A DNA stretch of 64,000 nucleotides, from contig NC_044191.1 of the NCBI RefSeq assembly GCF_900880675.1, positions 3,186,741 to 3,250,740 of the forward strand. Direction: 5' to 3'. The stretch comes from Sparus aurata. Its lineage: Eukaryota > Chordata > Actinopteri > Spariformes > Sparidae. The translations under genes were made by a program, and so were the position numbers. The notes beneath the pieces are model-generated. The model had not been told where the DNA came from. It worked only from the letters and a program-made list of their open reading frames with translations, and made no database searches. Positions 24,300 through 35,145 of the stretch are shown here, piece by piece. Numbering within the stretch: position 1 is the first letter of the stretch; every line of letters begins with the position of its first letter.

Positions 24300-25020
24300 A
24301 TGAGACAGCACCAACAGAGAAACAATCTAAATTAAATGATAAATTGGTGGACTGACAAGTTTGTGTACGGAGGGTCTTTTATGCTGCACATTTTTTGAGT
24401 GTATATTTTGTTATTTATTTGTTTATTTTATCAAGTAACTGGACTTTTATTTCTTGTTGCAGTTGTCCTTTGAGGTGCAAATTTTGTGATTTTGCCTGCA
24501 CAAACCAAAAGGGTCTCTTCAAGCACTATTGTCTGAGGCACGGAGGAGGAGCTAACTGGCCCTGTATTAACAGCGACTGTGTGTGCACTTTCCGGACCCA
24601 CGGGGCACTGAAAACACATCTTACAAGATTAAATAAACATGTTTTACTGAACTAGTATTATTTGGATTTGTATCATATATAGGCATAATAGAAATGTTTT
24701 AGTTGCCATAACTTATCATGTTTGAGAGTATTTATAAGTACAACTCAAAATGTTGAGTTTTGATGCATTTCAAAGGTAACTTATCTGAAACAAAAATAAT
24801 TAGTTGAGACTACTGAATTTTAAGTGTTTAAAAAAATCTAAATTTGAAGTTATGTCAAAGTTAATTTATAAGTTATCTCAACAAAAGATAATTTGTTGTC
24901 TTAAATTTATGTAGTTTTCTTCAAAACGTTTTAGTTTTAGTTGGACTCAAAACGCAAAAATCTATCGCAGCCAGTTACCTAGAATTTTAGAGTTTTCATA
25001 GCCCTTTATTTTTTACGGTG
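24300..25020 (+). mobile_element. 3' part of an element related to that at 11.2-14.8 kb
   Basis: Carries a zinc-finger exon similar to the one at 13390-14196 but on the plus strand, and ends with TTTTTTACGGTG at 25020. The inverse of this end (CACCGTAAA) matches the CACAGTAAA end at 11196 at eight of nine positions. The 24720-24960 interval is rich in AACTCAAAATGTTGAGTTTT-like palindromic words. Confidence 0.5.
24463..24655 (+). pseudogene. C2H2 zinc-finger exon, start codon lost
   Basis: Begins right after a good acceptor (TTTCTTGTTGCAG, ending at 24462). The frame reads CPLRCKFCDFACTNQKG, then FKHYCLRHGG, then CVCTFRTHGALKTHL. This lines up finger by finger with the first two fingers of the exon at 14196, including the spacing of the Cys and His residues. 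Where that copy has ATG, this one has TGT (24464-24466), so the normal start is lost. Similarity stops after the second finger and the frame ends at 24655 soon after an AATAAA. It is a truncated relative of the same gene family; it has no central or C-terminal exon. Confidence 0.65.
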
Positions 25021-25035
25021 AGTGCAACACTGTGT

Positions 25036-25038
<3 letters not shown>

Positions 25039-25089
<51 letters not shown>
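25039..25089. repeat. (AG)n microsatellite
   Basis: About 25 uninterrupted dinucleotide units. Confidence 0.95.
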
Positions 25090-25092
<3 letters not shown>

Positions 25093-25607
25093 GCATAATC
25101 TGATATATTTCATCTGGAAAAAGGCAGTTATCTGATAAACAAACTTAGATGTTTGCCTGATAATTAGTTTATTCATTGCATGTGTACATGTTAATTTGAT
25201 TTAAATCATTTGGTTTTAAGTCTAGACATGTGCAGGTGGACTCAGCCAGTGCTAAGAAAGGTCTTCTGCCTGCCTGTTGAAGAGATAGAGAGACTAAGCG
25301 TCAAATTACGGTAAAAGATGCTGTATAAAAGACAGGCTACAACTTTTATTCCTTGTCCCTCACTGGAATTATTCTCTAAAATTTTACGGTTTACTGTCCC
25401 CCCCCCAACTATGAAATGGGATTTTCGCCCCTGTTCACATAGGCAGTGTTGCTGCTGCCGCGTGACTCCTGCCAGCCCTGTCTGTTTAAATGAAGCTTGC
25501 CTTAGATAACTATCAATAAATATGATGAAGTGAAGAAAGTGCACAGGAAAAAACCTCCCTTCATGTGTTTTGTGTATTCTTTTCATTTCTTTGACATATT
25601 CTACAGG

Positions 25608-25940
25608 TAAAGACAGACTGATTGATTGAATCCTTTATTTATTCAGGTAAAGTCGATTGAGAGCAAGCTCTCTTTTTCCAATGAAGCCCTGATTACAAAA
25701 TACATGAAATAAACATACTAATATCATTATAATTCGCAATTACATTCAGACTGCAGAACATTAAACAATAGGCATTTGAAATTACCTAGAGAAATGAGAT
25801 GATTTAGTTTAAGAGCACACTGTAAGTCATTCCACTTCTGAGGGGCATAGACCTGAAAAGCAGTCTTCCCTAATTCGGTCCTTTACAGTGGGAATGTTTA
25901 AATTCAAGGATTCTTGTGAACGAGTGCGCAAATTATAAGT
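25608..25940 (-). repeat. Probable LINE 3'-region fragment
   Basis: TTATTTATTCAGGTAAAGTCGATTGAGAGCAAGCTC and the lines after it have the wording of a common fish LINE 3' region in inverted orientation. It has no frame and its limits are uncertain. Confidence 0.35.
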
Positions 25941-25941
25941 T

Positions 25942-26144
25942 CTAAATGAGATAAAACTGGTAAGATAGTCCAGAGGCGTTCCTAGGTTTCTGACACATCC
26001 GGGGCTTAGCCAATAGCAGGTCAGTTAATGAAAAATGTTTAGACATAAAGACATTCTCCACGTAGCCTACAGGTACCTGCTCTTTCATTTCCCCCCTTTG
26101 GTATGCTGCAGGATCCCTGAACACATCCCTGTCTGCTATCATAC
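25942..26144 (-). pseudogene. Possible exon of a MYM/TTF-type hAT gene
   Basis: The minus-strand exon opens after a clear acceptor (TTAATTTTCAG) and reads GMIADRDVFRDPAAYQRGEM, later KHFSLTDLLLAKPR. A D-P-A-x-Y/W step followed by a charged helix recalls the segment just before the TTF finger in fish MYM-type hAT transposases. A short echo of the same words (GGATCCCTGTCTGCTAGC) lies at 26955, suggesting a local duplication. No finger follows in this orientation. The assignment is weak; what is visible is one splice-bounded open exon. Confidence 0.35.
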
Positions 26145-26582
26145 CTGAAAATTAAATGTAAACATAATATGTTATAGCTTACTTATGAATGTATACTTAT
26201 AGTCAATATTGGTATCCCATTGCTATTAACACAAATAATTGTGGGCAAGGTTGCCACTAACTTATGGCATTTTCACATGCCCAAACACTGGACCAGTTAC
26301 GCCAATCTAGTGCAGCATATAAAAGAGATATCTGAAATATTTCATTTTCCTGCATAATCGCTAATCTTTTCCTCTATTTTGCCCATCTGTCGAGCTTCAT
26401 TTAAACCCAACCAACTTTGGGGAGCAACATGTTAACCTGTCCTAATGCTACCACCTAATGGTGGAGACACACATTGAAACTATGGTGAAACGTTAAAAAC
26501 CACAATACCCACAATGCCAGGTGGATTATTCCATGTCCTAAAATAATCACACACTGATTTTAAGAAACAACAAGCTAACTAC

Positions 26583-26678
26583 CTCTTCCACCATCCCTTG
26601 CGCTTGTCTGTCTGGTGGCAGCAGCAGTACCACCAGCAGCAGCAGCAGCAGCAGCAGTACCATCTTGATTATCATCAT
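26583..26678 (-). pseudogene. Possible exon with poly-alanine tract
   Basis: A 96-nt segment bounded on the minus strand by an acceptor (ACTTCTTCTCAG) and a donor (AG followed by GTAGTT). One frame is open throughout and reads DDNQDGT followed by seven alanines, then glycines and GRs, from a (CAG/CTG)n tract at 26634-26657. It could be an exon upstream of the one at 25942 in the same transposon gene. No known motif supports this beyond spacing and splice sites. Confidence 0.3.
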
Positions 26679-27655
26679 CTGAGAAGAAGTGTGTTAAATT
26701 ATTTTAAGAACATATAATTCACACTACACTTGCATTCACAGACGAATGCTTGGCTAAGTACAGGGGTGCACTGCAAACCTATCACCAGTGAAAAAGGTGA
26801 CAACGATGCAATCCCATAATCACAGATCATCAAACGAATGACCCATTTTTAATTTAGTTTGCACCCATGTAAGTAGCCACTGACATTAGCTAGCTAGGTA
26901 ACAACACATTGTTTCTCCATGTAACACATTACAGTAGAAGAGGCAGGCTGTGCAGGATCCCTGTCTGCTAGCTATCATGCATGAAAAAGAAATGTAAACA
27001 AGATGGTTTAACATTATAGCCTAACGTTAATGTTAGCTACTTTCCCTCTAGAAGAAGCCCAAGCTTAATTATTTTTAGGAACACAATTCTCACATACTAC
27101 AATTGCATTTACAGACAGATGCTAATAATAATAGATCGTTTTTTCCGTGTAATATCAGCCAGCTAGCTAGCAAACGTTAGCTACTACCCTCTAGCTCCAG
27201 CTGCAACACTCATTTCGAAATTATACATTTTTCCATAATCCCTATTCCCATTTCTTCTTTGACTGCTGACCACCTTTAGGGGAAAAAACATGGAAGTCTC
27301 TCTTTGTTGTGACATCTTGTAACACTTGCTTGTTGTTGTCAAGCCAATTTGCGCCTGACTGCTGAAGCTCTTGGGTGAATGATGTGTGACCTGGAGGTGT
27401 TAACCACTTGTGTGCCAATGCCAATGCAAACAATTCATTGTTACTCAAACCTGTTCAAAAACATTGTTTTATTGAAGCAACAACATAAGATAACCTTTGA
27501 GGATGTGATCTAAAAAAAATTTGGTCTGAGTTTGGTCTGAATTTTAATGAAATAAGTAAAAGTTCCCTTTGATATTACTAATAATGAATGAGAAGAAACA
27601 CCATTTTCATTAGTTTAAAATGTATTACCCCAAACATTTAGACAATAACAAGGAT
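26679..27655. other. No firm feature
   Basis: A minus-strand frame at 27242-27448 (68 codons, charged C-terminus) lacks splice edges and motifs. Nothing else is supported. Confidence 0.4.
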
Positions 27656-28553
27656 AGCCCCAAATAACAAAAATTGACAATGTCAGTAGCGGGTGTTTCT
27701 ACCATTTGCCGCAATGACAGCTTGACAGCGACATCTCATGCTCCTCACTAGCCTCATGAAGTTGTTCTGAGGCAATGCGTTCCACTCCTCCACAAGTGCT
27801 ACACGCAGTTCTGCCAGGTCACGTGGGGGTGGGGTACGATCATCCAGTCTCTGCTTCAGCTGGTCCCAGACGTGCTCTATGGGGTTCAGGTCAGGGGACA
27901 TTGCTGGCCATACCATATGAGGCACTCTGACTTCCTGAAGTTGAGCTGAGACAATTCTGGCATGATGTGGTGGAGCATTATCATCCATGAACAGAAAGTT
28001 GGGGGTGTGCTGGCGGAATTGGGGGATGATGATGGGTTCTATGATGTCTCTGAGGTAAGAACGTGCAGTGACTGAGCCATCTACAATAACCAAATCTGTT
28101 TTGCGCTGACTGGTGATGCCTGCCCAGACTGTTGCACCTCCTTCACCAAAGGGAACCCTGGGGACCATGTTGACCTCGGCGTATCACTCACCTCGCCTTC
28201 TCCAGCAACGCTGACGACCATCATTTCTGTGCAAGGTGACCCGACACTCATCAGTGAACAGGACGGTAGACCACTGCTGCATTGTCCAGGTCACATGGTC
28301 TTGTGCCCACTGCAAACGTTCACGGCGGTGTCTTGGTGTCAGTGGAGTCACCTGCAACGGTCGTCTGGCATTCAAGCCAAAGCGGTGGAGTCGGTTTCGA
28401 ATGGTTTGTCTGGAAACCCTAGTACCCCTCACATCTCGTAACTGGGCCTGCAGCTGTGTGGCAGTTGCATAACGATGTCTGAGTGCATAGGTCCTTAGGT
28501 ACTGGTCATCGTTGCGGTCTGTCACTCGTGGGGCTCCACTCCTGGGTCTGTCA
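27656..28553 (-). mobile_element. Tc1-like transposon, 5'-truncated
   Basis: The coding part of a Tc1/mariner element on the minus strand. Its 5' side is cut off at about 28553 where an unrelated plus-strand LINE begins. No terminal inverted repeat could be read downstream of the stop at 27683. Confidence 0.8.
27683..28552 (-). pseudogene. Tc1-like transposase (DD34E), one nonsense codon, N-terminus missing
   Basis: DNA cut-and-paste transposase. The upstream half (28552-28187) has the helix-turn-helix region (RVSRQTIRNRLHRFGL) and the first catalytic Asp in LFTDE. The downstream half has the second Asp in FMDDNAPPHH and the Glu in SPDLNPIEHVWD, with 34 residues between them. The C-terminus NTRY is complete. 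The two halves are in the same frame and are separated only by TGA at 28184-28186, where the family normally has Arg, most simply CGA to TGA. The extreme N-terminus, including the first part of the paired-like domain, is replaced by LINE sequence. It is therefore inactive, but otherwise unusually well preserved. Confidence 0.85.
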
Positions 28554-28883
28554 CGAACTCTGCTGCAGATGTTTTACCAGTCTGTGGTGGCCAGCGTCCT
28601 CTTTTATGCTGTGGTTTGCTGGGAAGGAAGCAGCAGGAAGAGAGACACTGGTCAACTGGTGAGGAGAACTGGCTCAGTAGTAGGCACAGAGCTGGACTCT
28701 CTGCTGGACCGTGAACAAACTGCTGTCCATACTGGACAACACCCACCACCCTCTGCACAACACCTTCAGGCCAGGCAGAGGAGTGTGTTCAGTGGCAGAC
28801 TGCTGTCCCAGTCCAGCTCCACAAACAGACTCAAAAACTCTTTTGTCCCCCTCGCCATCAGACTGTACAACAGCTCTCAGTAA
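28554..28883 (+). pseudogene. LINE reverse transcriptase C-terminus
   Basis: The frame reads LLQMFYQSVVASVLFYAVVCW, then a basic, serine-rich stretch, and ends LKNSFVPLAIRLYNSSQ at a stop. This is the usual end of fish CR1/L2/Rex-type ORF2 proteins. In the middle (about 28700-28790) the conserved KLLSILDNTHHPLHNTF segment appears in a different frame, so at least two compensating frameshifts are present. The RT active site and endonuclease are not included. It is a dead 5'-truncated copy. Confidence 0.7.
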
Positions 28884-29105
28884 AGGCAGAGAGGACAATA
28901 GAGAATAGACAATGGACAATTTCTACCTCTATCTGCACATCCATTTGCAATGCTTTACTTCCATTTGCACTCCACACCATTTGCACTGTTTACTGTAGCT
29001 ACTATTAATTTGATATGTAACATTTATATTTTATCTTTTATTTTATTTTTCATCTATTCTTAAGGTTAGGGTTTTTAATGTTAGTTTAATGTATGTTTAA
29101 TGTAT
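28554..29105 (+). mobile_element. LINE 3' end (CR1/L2/Rex-like), 5'-truncated
   Basis: C-terminal RT-thumb sequence followed by about 200 bp of AT-rich 3' region with TTTGCA words. It abuts the Tc1 remnant on the left and an opposite-strand LINE on the right. The 3' tail is not sharply defined. Confidence 0.65.
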
Positions 29106-29109
29106 GTTT

Positions 29110-29798
29110 TGATATACTTAATACGTTTGACTGATAACCATCAGCTAGCACGGCTTGAAATCTATCTGATACATAGTTTTTTAACCAATTAAAGGATTTC
29201 CTGTCAAAACCTATGGCCTCAAGGCGCTTTAAAAGTAATCAGTGACCCACTGTGTCAAATGCCTCAGGATAGGTCAACAAAAATAGCAGCACAGACTAGT
29301 TTATTATTTAAAGCATGGACAATATCGTTGTCAACTTTAGTTGTTGCTGTCAAAGTGTTGGGTGCAGATCTGTAGGCAGACTGATGAGGATTTAAATTGT
29401 TAAAGTAGATTTTCAAACATTTTCAACTGACTATTGACAAGCCGTTCTAATATTTTAGCCAAACAGGGCATTTGTGCAATAAAGAAAGGAGAGCAGTTTT
29501 CCACACAGTTTGAATACTTCCAGTTATTAAAGTTGAATAAAAAATGTGTGCTAAAGCGTCAGGTATAACAGGAGCAGCTAGTAGTAAAAGTTGTGGATCC
29601 AGCTGATCGGCACTGATAGACTTTTTCGGACCAGTGCCACACAGGGCTTCAAATACTTTATGACCGGAGAAGGGCCTTAACGAGAATCTACAGGGTCTAG
29701 AGCTAACTGAGATGGTAAGAGCATCACAAACTGAGTCAATAGCTCATAAACCAGATTTCTCAAAGAAATTGCCTGCAGCAACAAAGTGCTTTTTATAA
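29110..29798 (-). pseudogene. LINE reverse transcriptase, decayed (part 3 of split LINE)
   Basis: On the minus strand the decayed reading has the RT order: a segment like AIFVDLSKAFDTV, then LLLKRLEAIGF, then SFNWLKNYVSDRFQAV, as in L2/CR1-type LINEs, where the FVDLSKAFDT block holds the first catalytic Asp. Several frameshifts and stops break it, so no long open frame exists. It continues upstream, across a 502-bp insertion (29799-30300), with the linker at 30307-30755. The C-terminal third of RT is missing on the low-coordinate side. Confidence 0.65.
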
Positions 29799-30300
29799 TA
29801 ACAATAATAATAGATTTAATTTATATAGCACCTTTCAGGGTACCCAAGGACACTTAACAAAGTGGAACAAACATATATGAAAACAAACAAAACAAAGAAT
29901 AAATGGAGCGCCTGTCAGTCAGTACGGAGGGAACAGCGGCACAGCCGTGAATACCGCCGTCTGCACCGCAGGGAACAGCACCCTCCGTCTAGATGTGAAC
30001 TTGCGTCTGGAGGCTTCGTGCACACAGCGGGGGGCGTCGCAGGAGACCCAGAGATCCAGTCCCAGCAACGGAGACTGGGGCGAAGCGACAGCAGAAGTCC
30101 AGGAGCTCCCGCGCCGAACACCCGCAGACCCCACCAGCAACGGCGGAGCAGCGACCATCCAACATCGCCGCGACCCGGGAGAGACCACAGCAGCAGAGGA
30201 GACGACAACGGAGCCAGGTGGTGAATAACCCCAAGGTTGTGGTGGAGGGAGGACCAGCGGAGCAGCGATGGACAGCTCACAGAACATCCAGTACGTCTGC
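29799..30300 (-). mobile_element. Short retroelement insertion with L2-like tail
   Basis: Flanked by TTATAA on both sides (29793-29798 and 30301-30306). In minus orientation a GC-rich body ends in a tail like GTGCTATATAAATTAAATC followed by (TTA)n, the 3' signature of L2-type LINEs and the SINEs that use them. Frames in the GC-rich body overlap on both strands and look like artefacts of composition. Confidence 0.65.
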
Positions 30301-30306
30301 TTATAA

Positions 30307-30755
30307 GTTAGCGCTGTTATGCTTTTAAAGCCATCACACTGTTCTTGTTCGTCAGAAATGTTGGAAGAATCACTAGTTACTTGGTTTGGTAAGATTGAAG
30401 TGTGACAATTATATAAGGTCTTAACAGTCTCCCAAAATGTTGCTGGATTTCCACTATAATCGGGTAGGGCAGACAGATAATAAGTTGTCTTGGCATTTCG
30501 AATCATGGCAAGACACTGATTGCACAGTCGATGAAAATCCTGCCAATCAGATCTCAAGCCAGAGGCACATGTTTTGCTCCAGGCAATATCTCTGACCCTT
30601 AGCATCTTAGAGCTGAAAATGTTTAAAATTTCTTTTAAAAATTATTTGAGCTTGAAATTTCTGTAGTCTAGTGCCCCTAATGCAGGCAATAGGTCAGTGA
30701 TCACTGAAATCATGTGGAAGAACACCTCTAGCTTTAAACTAACGAGGCCTATTAG
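30307..30755 (-). pseudogene. LINE endonuclease C-terminus and linker (part 2 of split LINE)
   Basis: Reading down the minus strand from 30755, the frames give an endonuclease end like VFPHDFSDHCPI, the SDH catalytic block of APE-type LINE endonucleases, then ACIRGTRLQKF. After a frame change comes an open stretch starting MLRVRDIAWSK (30605) with DWQDFHRLCNQCLAMIRNAK and PATFWETVKTLY. That is the standard endonuclease-to-RT linker of fish L2/CR1-type LINEs. It is interrupted upstream at 30755 by the hAT insertion 30756-33444. Confidence 0.7.
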
Positions 30756-31552
30756 CAGTGTTGGGCAGCATTACTAGTTTAACTACATTTCTCAGTAGCG
30801 TTGTTGTAGCGTCACTGTTTTCTGAATCACATAGCTTTTCAGTAGCTTAGCTCTTTTATTGACGAAATAGTGCGGGAGCGTCCACACAAGCTACAGCTTT
30901 CAAAACATCTCTGAAGCTCAGCTCAGCGGAGCTTTCTGCTGCGGTCTGAAATAAAAGGATCAGTCAGTGACGCCACTGCCATACACAGCCATGTCTGTGG
31001 AGCCGACAGAAGCACTTCCATATTACGGTGACATCACGAACCAATCCTTGGACTGATGCCTACAACGTCTCTGCTGCACGGGAATACAGACAGGTGAGCT
31101 TGACTGTGTTACGTTACTTGATGGAAAGATGGCAGAGGGTGAGGAGGATGGAGACGAATTGATCCCGAGACAAAAAGACAGACTTAAATAATAAACAAAT
31201 ACAGTAACATTACATTTAGGAGGTAAGAGGTAGGGAAATGAGGAAACAGGGAAACATTTGAAAAGTTTACATTACTCTGAGTTATTACTTTTGTGATTTT
31301 TAACCAGCAGAGGGTACAACAAAAATGCAATTTCTACAAAACCAAAGTATGGTGGTTAGTCAAAACTATTGACTTAAAATGTATGTAGATATAGCTACTA
31401 GTACAGAGTGGGCCTCATAAAAAAATACTACTTTTGAACCTGGCAGTTAAATGGGATACTGGTAGATGGATAGAGTACTTTATTAATCCCAAATGGAAAC
31501 TTAAGTGTTACAGCCACTTGACATCTCTCTATAAAAGCAAGGAATCTCTGTC

Positions 31553-31600
<48 letters not shown>

Positions 31601-33444
31601 CCTCAAATATCTCTGCGGATCAGGATCAGACTGACCTGAGACTTACAACATGGCTGCTGCTTGGTTCAAGGGTGTGCGACATCGGATTTGTTTGGACTGC
31701 AATGATACCGTTAATAAATTATTTCATAAATGCTTTACAAATTCCGCGAGCATTGTCCACCGGAGCCACCACAGTCACGTGCGCACCAGAGCCAATCACT
31801 GCACACCGTAGCCACGTGCGCACCAGAACCAATCACTGCAGAGCTCAGGCACACGACACACCTTAAAAAAACAAGCGGATTTATACCTGCAGCGGCACAA
31901 GCTGGACTAGGATTTTGCCGGCGGTTCGGTCCCGTTCTGTTCTGTGCATCTAAACTGACTGCTGTGGTTTAATGAGACTAAACGAGTCCGCACCGAGTCT
32001 GTTCGGGTCTGAGGAGATCCAGAGACGCACGGACAACAAAGTGGAATTGGAATCTGTGGATGTTCGTGTGTAGCTAGCTGCTAGCCCACCCACACAGCCC
32101 ACCTCCCGAGTTGACGGAGCAGACGCACCGGCACGTCCAAAACCGGACTTAGGGTAAATAACGTCCACCACGCTTTTTCGCGAACATTGCCGTCATGTTT
32201 GCTTTGTGTCTGGTGCAGGAAGAAATGGTAAAAATGGGCTTTTGTCACGAAAGTGTCCAAGCAGCAAGTTTGGTTGTTGAGGAACAGGAAGTTGTGGGAG
32301 GGACGGAGGCGGATGAATGATATGCAACGACGGTCGGTGTAGAGACAGCGATAGAGACAGCGCTATTGAGAGTTGAGAGATTTGTGACATTTAGCATGTT
32401 GTGTAGTGTGTTTAGTGTGTAGTGGAGTCTGCTTTTTGTTTAATGAGTCAACACAATGAGGAGACTGCTGAATGTGGAGCAGGCAGTGCAGCTCTTCATT
32501 CAGCTGGAAGGAGCTCAGGCAGACCTGAGCATTGCCTGCATTTAAATGTAAATAGTTACATATAACTTTCTAAATTTTTAAAATGTAGGTACATATTTAG
32601 CAAACAACAATTTATATTTGCATTATAAGATATAAAAAATAAAAAAATAATTAAAAATAAAGATAATAAAAAATCTTTTGTTAAACATATTTGTGGTTTT
32701 CACAGTAAAAAAATCAAACTTTTTCTACACAGATTTTATGGTTTTTTTTGTGATTTTAGGTCCATTGTTTTAATACAGTATGTCAAAATAAAAAATAACT
32801 GTAGAGTCACACATTTGAGGCTGTGCTGAAAATAATGACACCAAGTAAATAGTTATTATGGTGAAATATAATGGCAAAATCAAAAATAGCCAAAAACGGC
32901 CAATTATAACCTGGAATATCGGATTTCACAACAAACCTAAATATCCCTGACGTCCCACCTTCAAACACAGCCTCATTTGGCCATCCATGAAAAGCTACTT
33001 AACCTCCCACTTTTCTATAGGAATACATATTTCCTGCGGGCACTGCACTAGTAAATCAAATATAAAAACAATGAGGTAGGTAAAAGAAACAAATACAATT
33101 CAAGGCTGAATTATATACAATAACTAAATAGACTAACTCAAATATAAAATATAAATATAAAAGCTGAAACTAGAATACAGACTAGAAAACCTTAACGAAA
33201 ACTATAACTATAATATACTATTTGCTGAGTATACACTGTTTAATTATGTTAATATGCTAAAGTTGTTCCAATATATATATCTTGAAAAATAGCTTTGATG
33301 TAGTTAAACTACTTTTGCTATGTTGCTGCAGCTTAGCTTGCTACATTTCTCTGGGGGGTAGCTTCGGTGTAGTGAAGCTTATTTTAATGTAGAGTAACTG
33401 GTAGCTTAGCTCACTACACTTTCCAAGTCGCTTGCCCAACACTG
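30756..33444. mobile_element. 2.7-kb hAT-type element inserted in a LINE
   Basis: Starts CAGTGTTGGGCAGC and ends GCTTGCCCAACACTG, inverted copies. The flanks CCTATTAG (30748-30755) and CCTATTAA (33445-33452) are an 8-bp duplication with one change. AGCTTAGCT/TAGTAGC-like words fill about 100 bp inside each end. No transposase frame was found in the interior, which holds a fragment like TTTATTAATCCCAAATGGAA (a LINE tail) near 31470 and a GT tract. Confidence 0.85.
31557..31599. repeat. (GT)n microsatellite
   Basis: Over 20 dinucleotide units inside the hAT element. Confidence 0.95.
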
Positions 33445-33729
33445 CCTATTAAAATAGGGTCTAAAACAGAACCACACTCAGGATTATTTGTGTTAGGCAT
33501 TGTAGGGGCAGTGATTAACTGTGTTAAATTGAAATTGTTGAAAAAGATTTTTTGAAGCATTTTACACATCTGTTAAAAAGTTTAAATTCAGATTGCCTAA
33601 TAACAGAATTTTTGAGTTTTCATGGGTAGATATTAATTTAAATAATTTCTCAATAGCACCAGACTTTGCAGAAGGTGGACATAGCCCCAGTAAGAAATAC
33701 ATTTTCACAATTTGTTCCCTAAACACTCA
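33445..33729 (-). pseudogene. LINE endonuclease (part 1 of split LINE)
   Basis: The minus strand gives PPSAKSGAIEKLFKLIS, then ILLLGNLNLNFL. This is the APE-type endonuclease block that normally reads LLGDLN, with the catalytic Asp changed to Asn. The piece runs in the same direction and order as the segments at 30307-30755 and 29110-29798, separated only by the hAT element. One TSD copy of that element lies at 33445-33452. The 5' part is cut by the element starting at 33730. Confidence 0.65.
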
Positions 33730-34308
33730 GGGCCTGATTTACTAAAGGTTTGCGTGTGTAAAAACGCGTGCAAACTTGATTGCGCGCGCAAACACGCGTT
33801 GAAACTGATCTACTGACCGGACGCAACGAGGATTGCGTCCCTCAAACGGGCAAAATAGCACGCACAATCCATTTAGCGTGTTTGCCTTAATGAATATGTA
33901 AATATGGGCGTCTCTGCCAGAACACGCAAAATATTGGGAGGAGTAGATGCAAATAGATTAATTTAGCGCACGCAATGTGATTTACCAAACCTGGAACTAA
34001 TTGCGTTCGCTGATTTTGCGTCTTTATTAAGCACGTTTGAAAGTCATGTATTAACTGGCACAGCTTTACGCACACATGGCTGCGGTCGTTGTAGCAAAGA
34101 GGAGGCATAAGCACAACAAACGAACTATCTCTAACCAAACATAACAAACAATAACAGCCACCAAAAAACGACAACCCAGCCTAAATTTAAACAAAGTGAA
34201 TGTTGAAATTATCTATTTTCTTTCCGTTTTCGCAGGCTGCGCTGGTGTCCACTAATGCGTAACTTGCGTCCATCTCCTCCTGCGATCTCGCCTCCCTCTC
34301 CCAGCTTC

Positions 34309-34545
34309 TCAGATTAAACACCACTGGTGTTTAATGACCTCCCGACTCTCTGCACGCCACCCTCGATCCCTTTTGCCAGGGCATTGATGGCCATCGTCAG
34401 CCCAGATACAGCACTGACCAGCTGCCTGGTGTGCGTAACGATGGCACGAGTGTCCCGCCACAGCGCGCACCTCCTGTGCAATGGAGTGTAACCTGTCTTC
34501 AAATGCCACAGAATGTTTCATCATACGGAAAAACATTTTGTGATG
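34309..34545 (-). pseudogene. Second exon of the Myb-like transposon gene
   Basis: Opens after a good acceptor (GTTTCATTTTACAG). It reads HHKMFFRMMKHSVAFEDRL and SIAQEVRAV in one frame, then RAIVTHTRQLVSAVSGL and AINALAKGIEGGV in the next, ending at a stop at 34309. A helical, coiled-coil-like C-terminal region of this kind follows the Myb domain in Harbinger-associated proteins. The change of frame at about 34440-34455 shows a frameshift, so this copy is broken. Confidence 0.55.
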
Positions 34546-34739
34546 CTGTAAAATGAAACGCACACACTTCTGCGTCACGTTCAAAATAAAATCCTCTGAG
34601 AAATGCAGAAGCAAAAATACTTTTGTAGCCTAAATTATGAAATTACGCGTTTTCAGTGCACATTCAACTAAACGTTAACACAGGAAGCACATTCTTTTTC
34701 TTTTTTTTTTTCTTTTTTTTTGGCACATATCTGAATAAA

Positions 34740-35145
34740 TTAAATGTTTCCAATAGCTATTATGGGCATAGCTTGCTCTACAGTTTCTGGCTCAAGGGTG
34801 TCAGATCCTCGAATTCCCGAAATCTGTTCATCGGAGAAAGTCAGCAGCACCTGCTGGTCCACCACCTGTTTTATTTGCCGAGGTTTTATTATAAGCCATT
34901 TTTTCCTTTGCTCTTCTTCTTACATCCTGCCATCTCCTCTTAATTTCATCGGCCGTTCTTCTTTTTTTGCTGACAGCATTGACTTTGTCACAGATATCAT
35001 CCCATATTGCGTTTCTCCTGGATATATTAATGTTTCTTTGTTGTAACTCATGAATATGTGTGTTTGCCTCTTCCACTAACACCTCCAATTCAATGGCTTC
35101 AAATTTCATCTTTCGTTTGCGCCCACTCTCTCCCATGTTCTCCAT
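34740..35145 (-). pseudogene. Myb/SANT-like DNA-binding exon
   Basis: The start MENMGESGRKRKMKFE at 35145 is chosen because it is followed at once by the conserved domain. The domain reads LEVLVEEANTHIHELQQ, then RNAIWDDICDKVNAV, then DEIKRRWQDVRRRAKEK. These are three helices of the Myb/SANT-like type found in NAIF1 and in the helper protein of PIF/Harbinger transposons, which binds the element's ends and brings the transposase to the nucleus. After GGGPAGAAD the original frame stops at 34828. The next frame carries on with LTFSDEQISGIRGSD, which looks like the true continuation, so a frameshift lies near 34840-34860. The transposase gene itself is missing. Confidence 0.65.

Noticed and set aside
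29862..30300. Several overlapping frames of 80-228 codons in a GC-rich stretch on both strands
   Set aside because: They lie inside a short retroelement insertion with a defined tail and target duplication. Composition alone explains the open frames, and the 228-codon frame only joins the insert to LINE linker sequence.
31434..31866. Plus frames with long Cys-Val runs
   Set aside because: Translation of a GT microsatellite within a hAT element.
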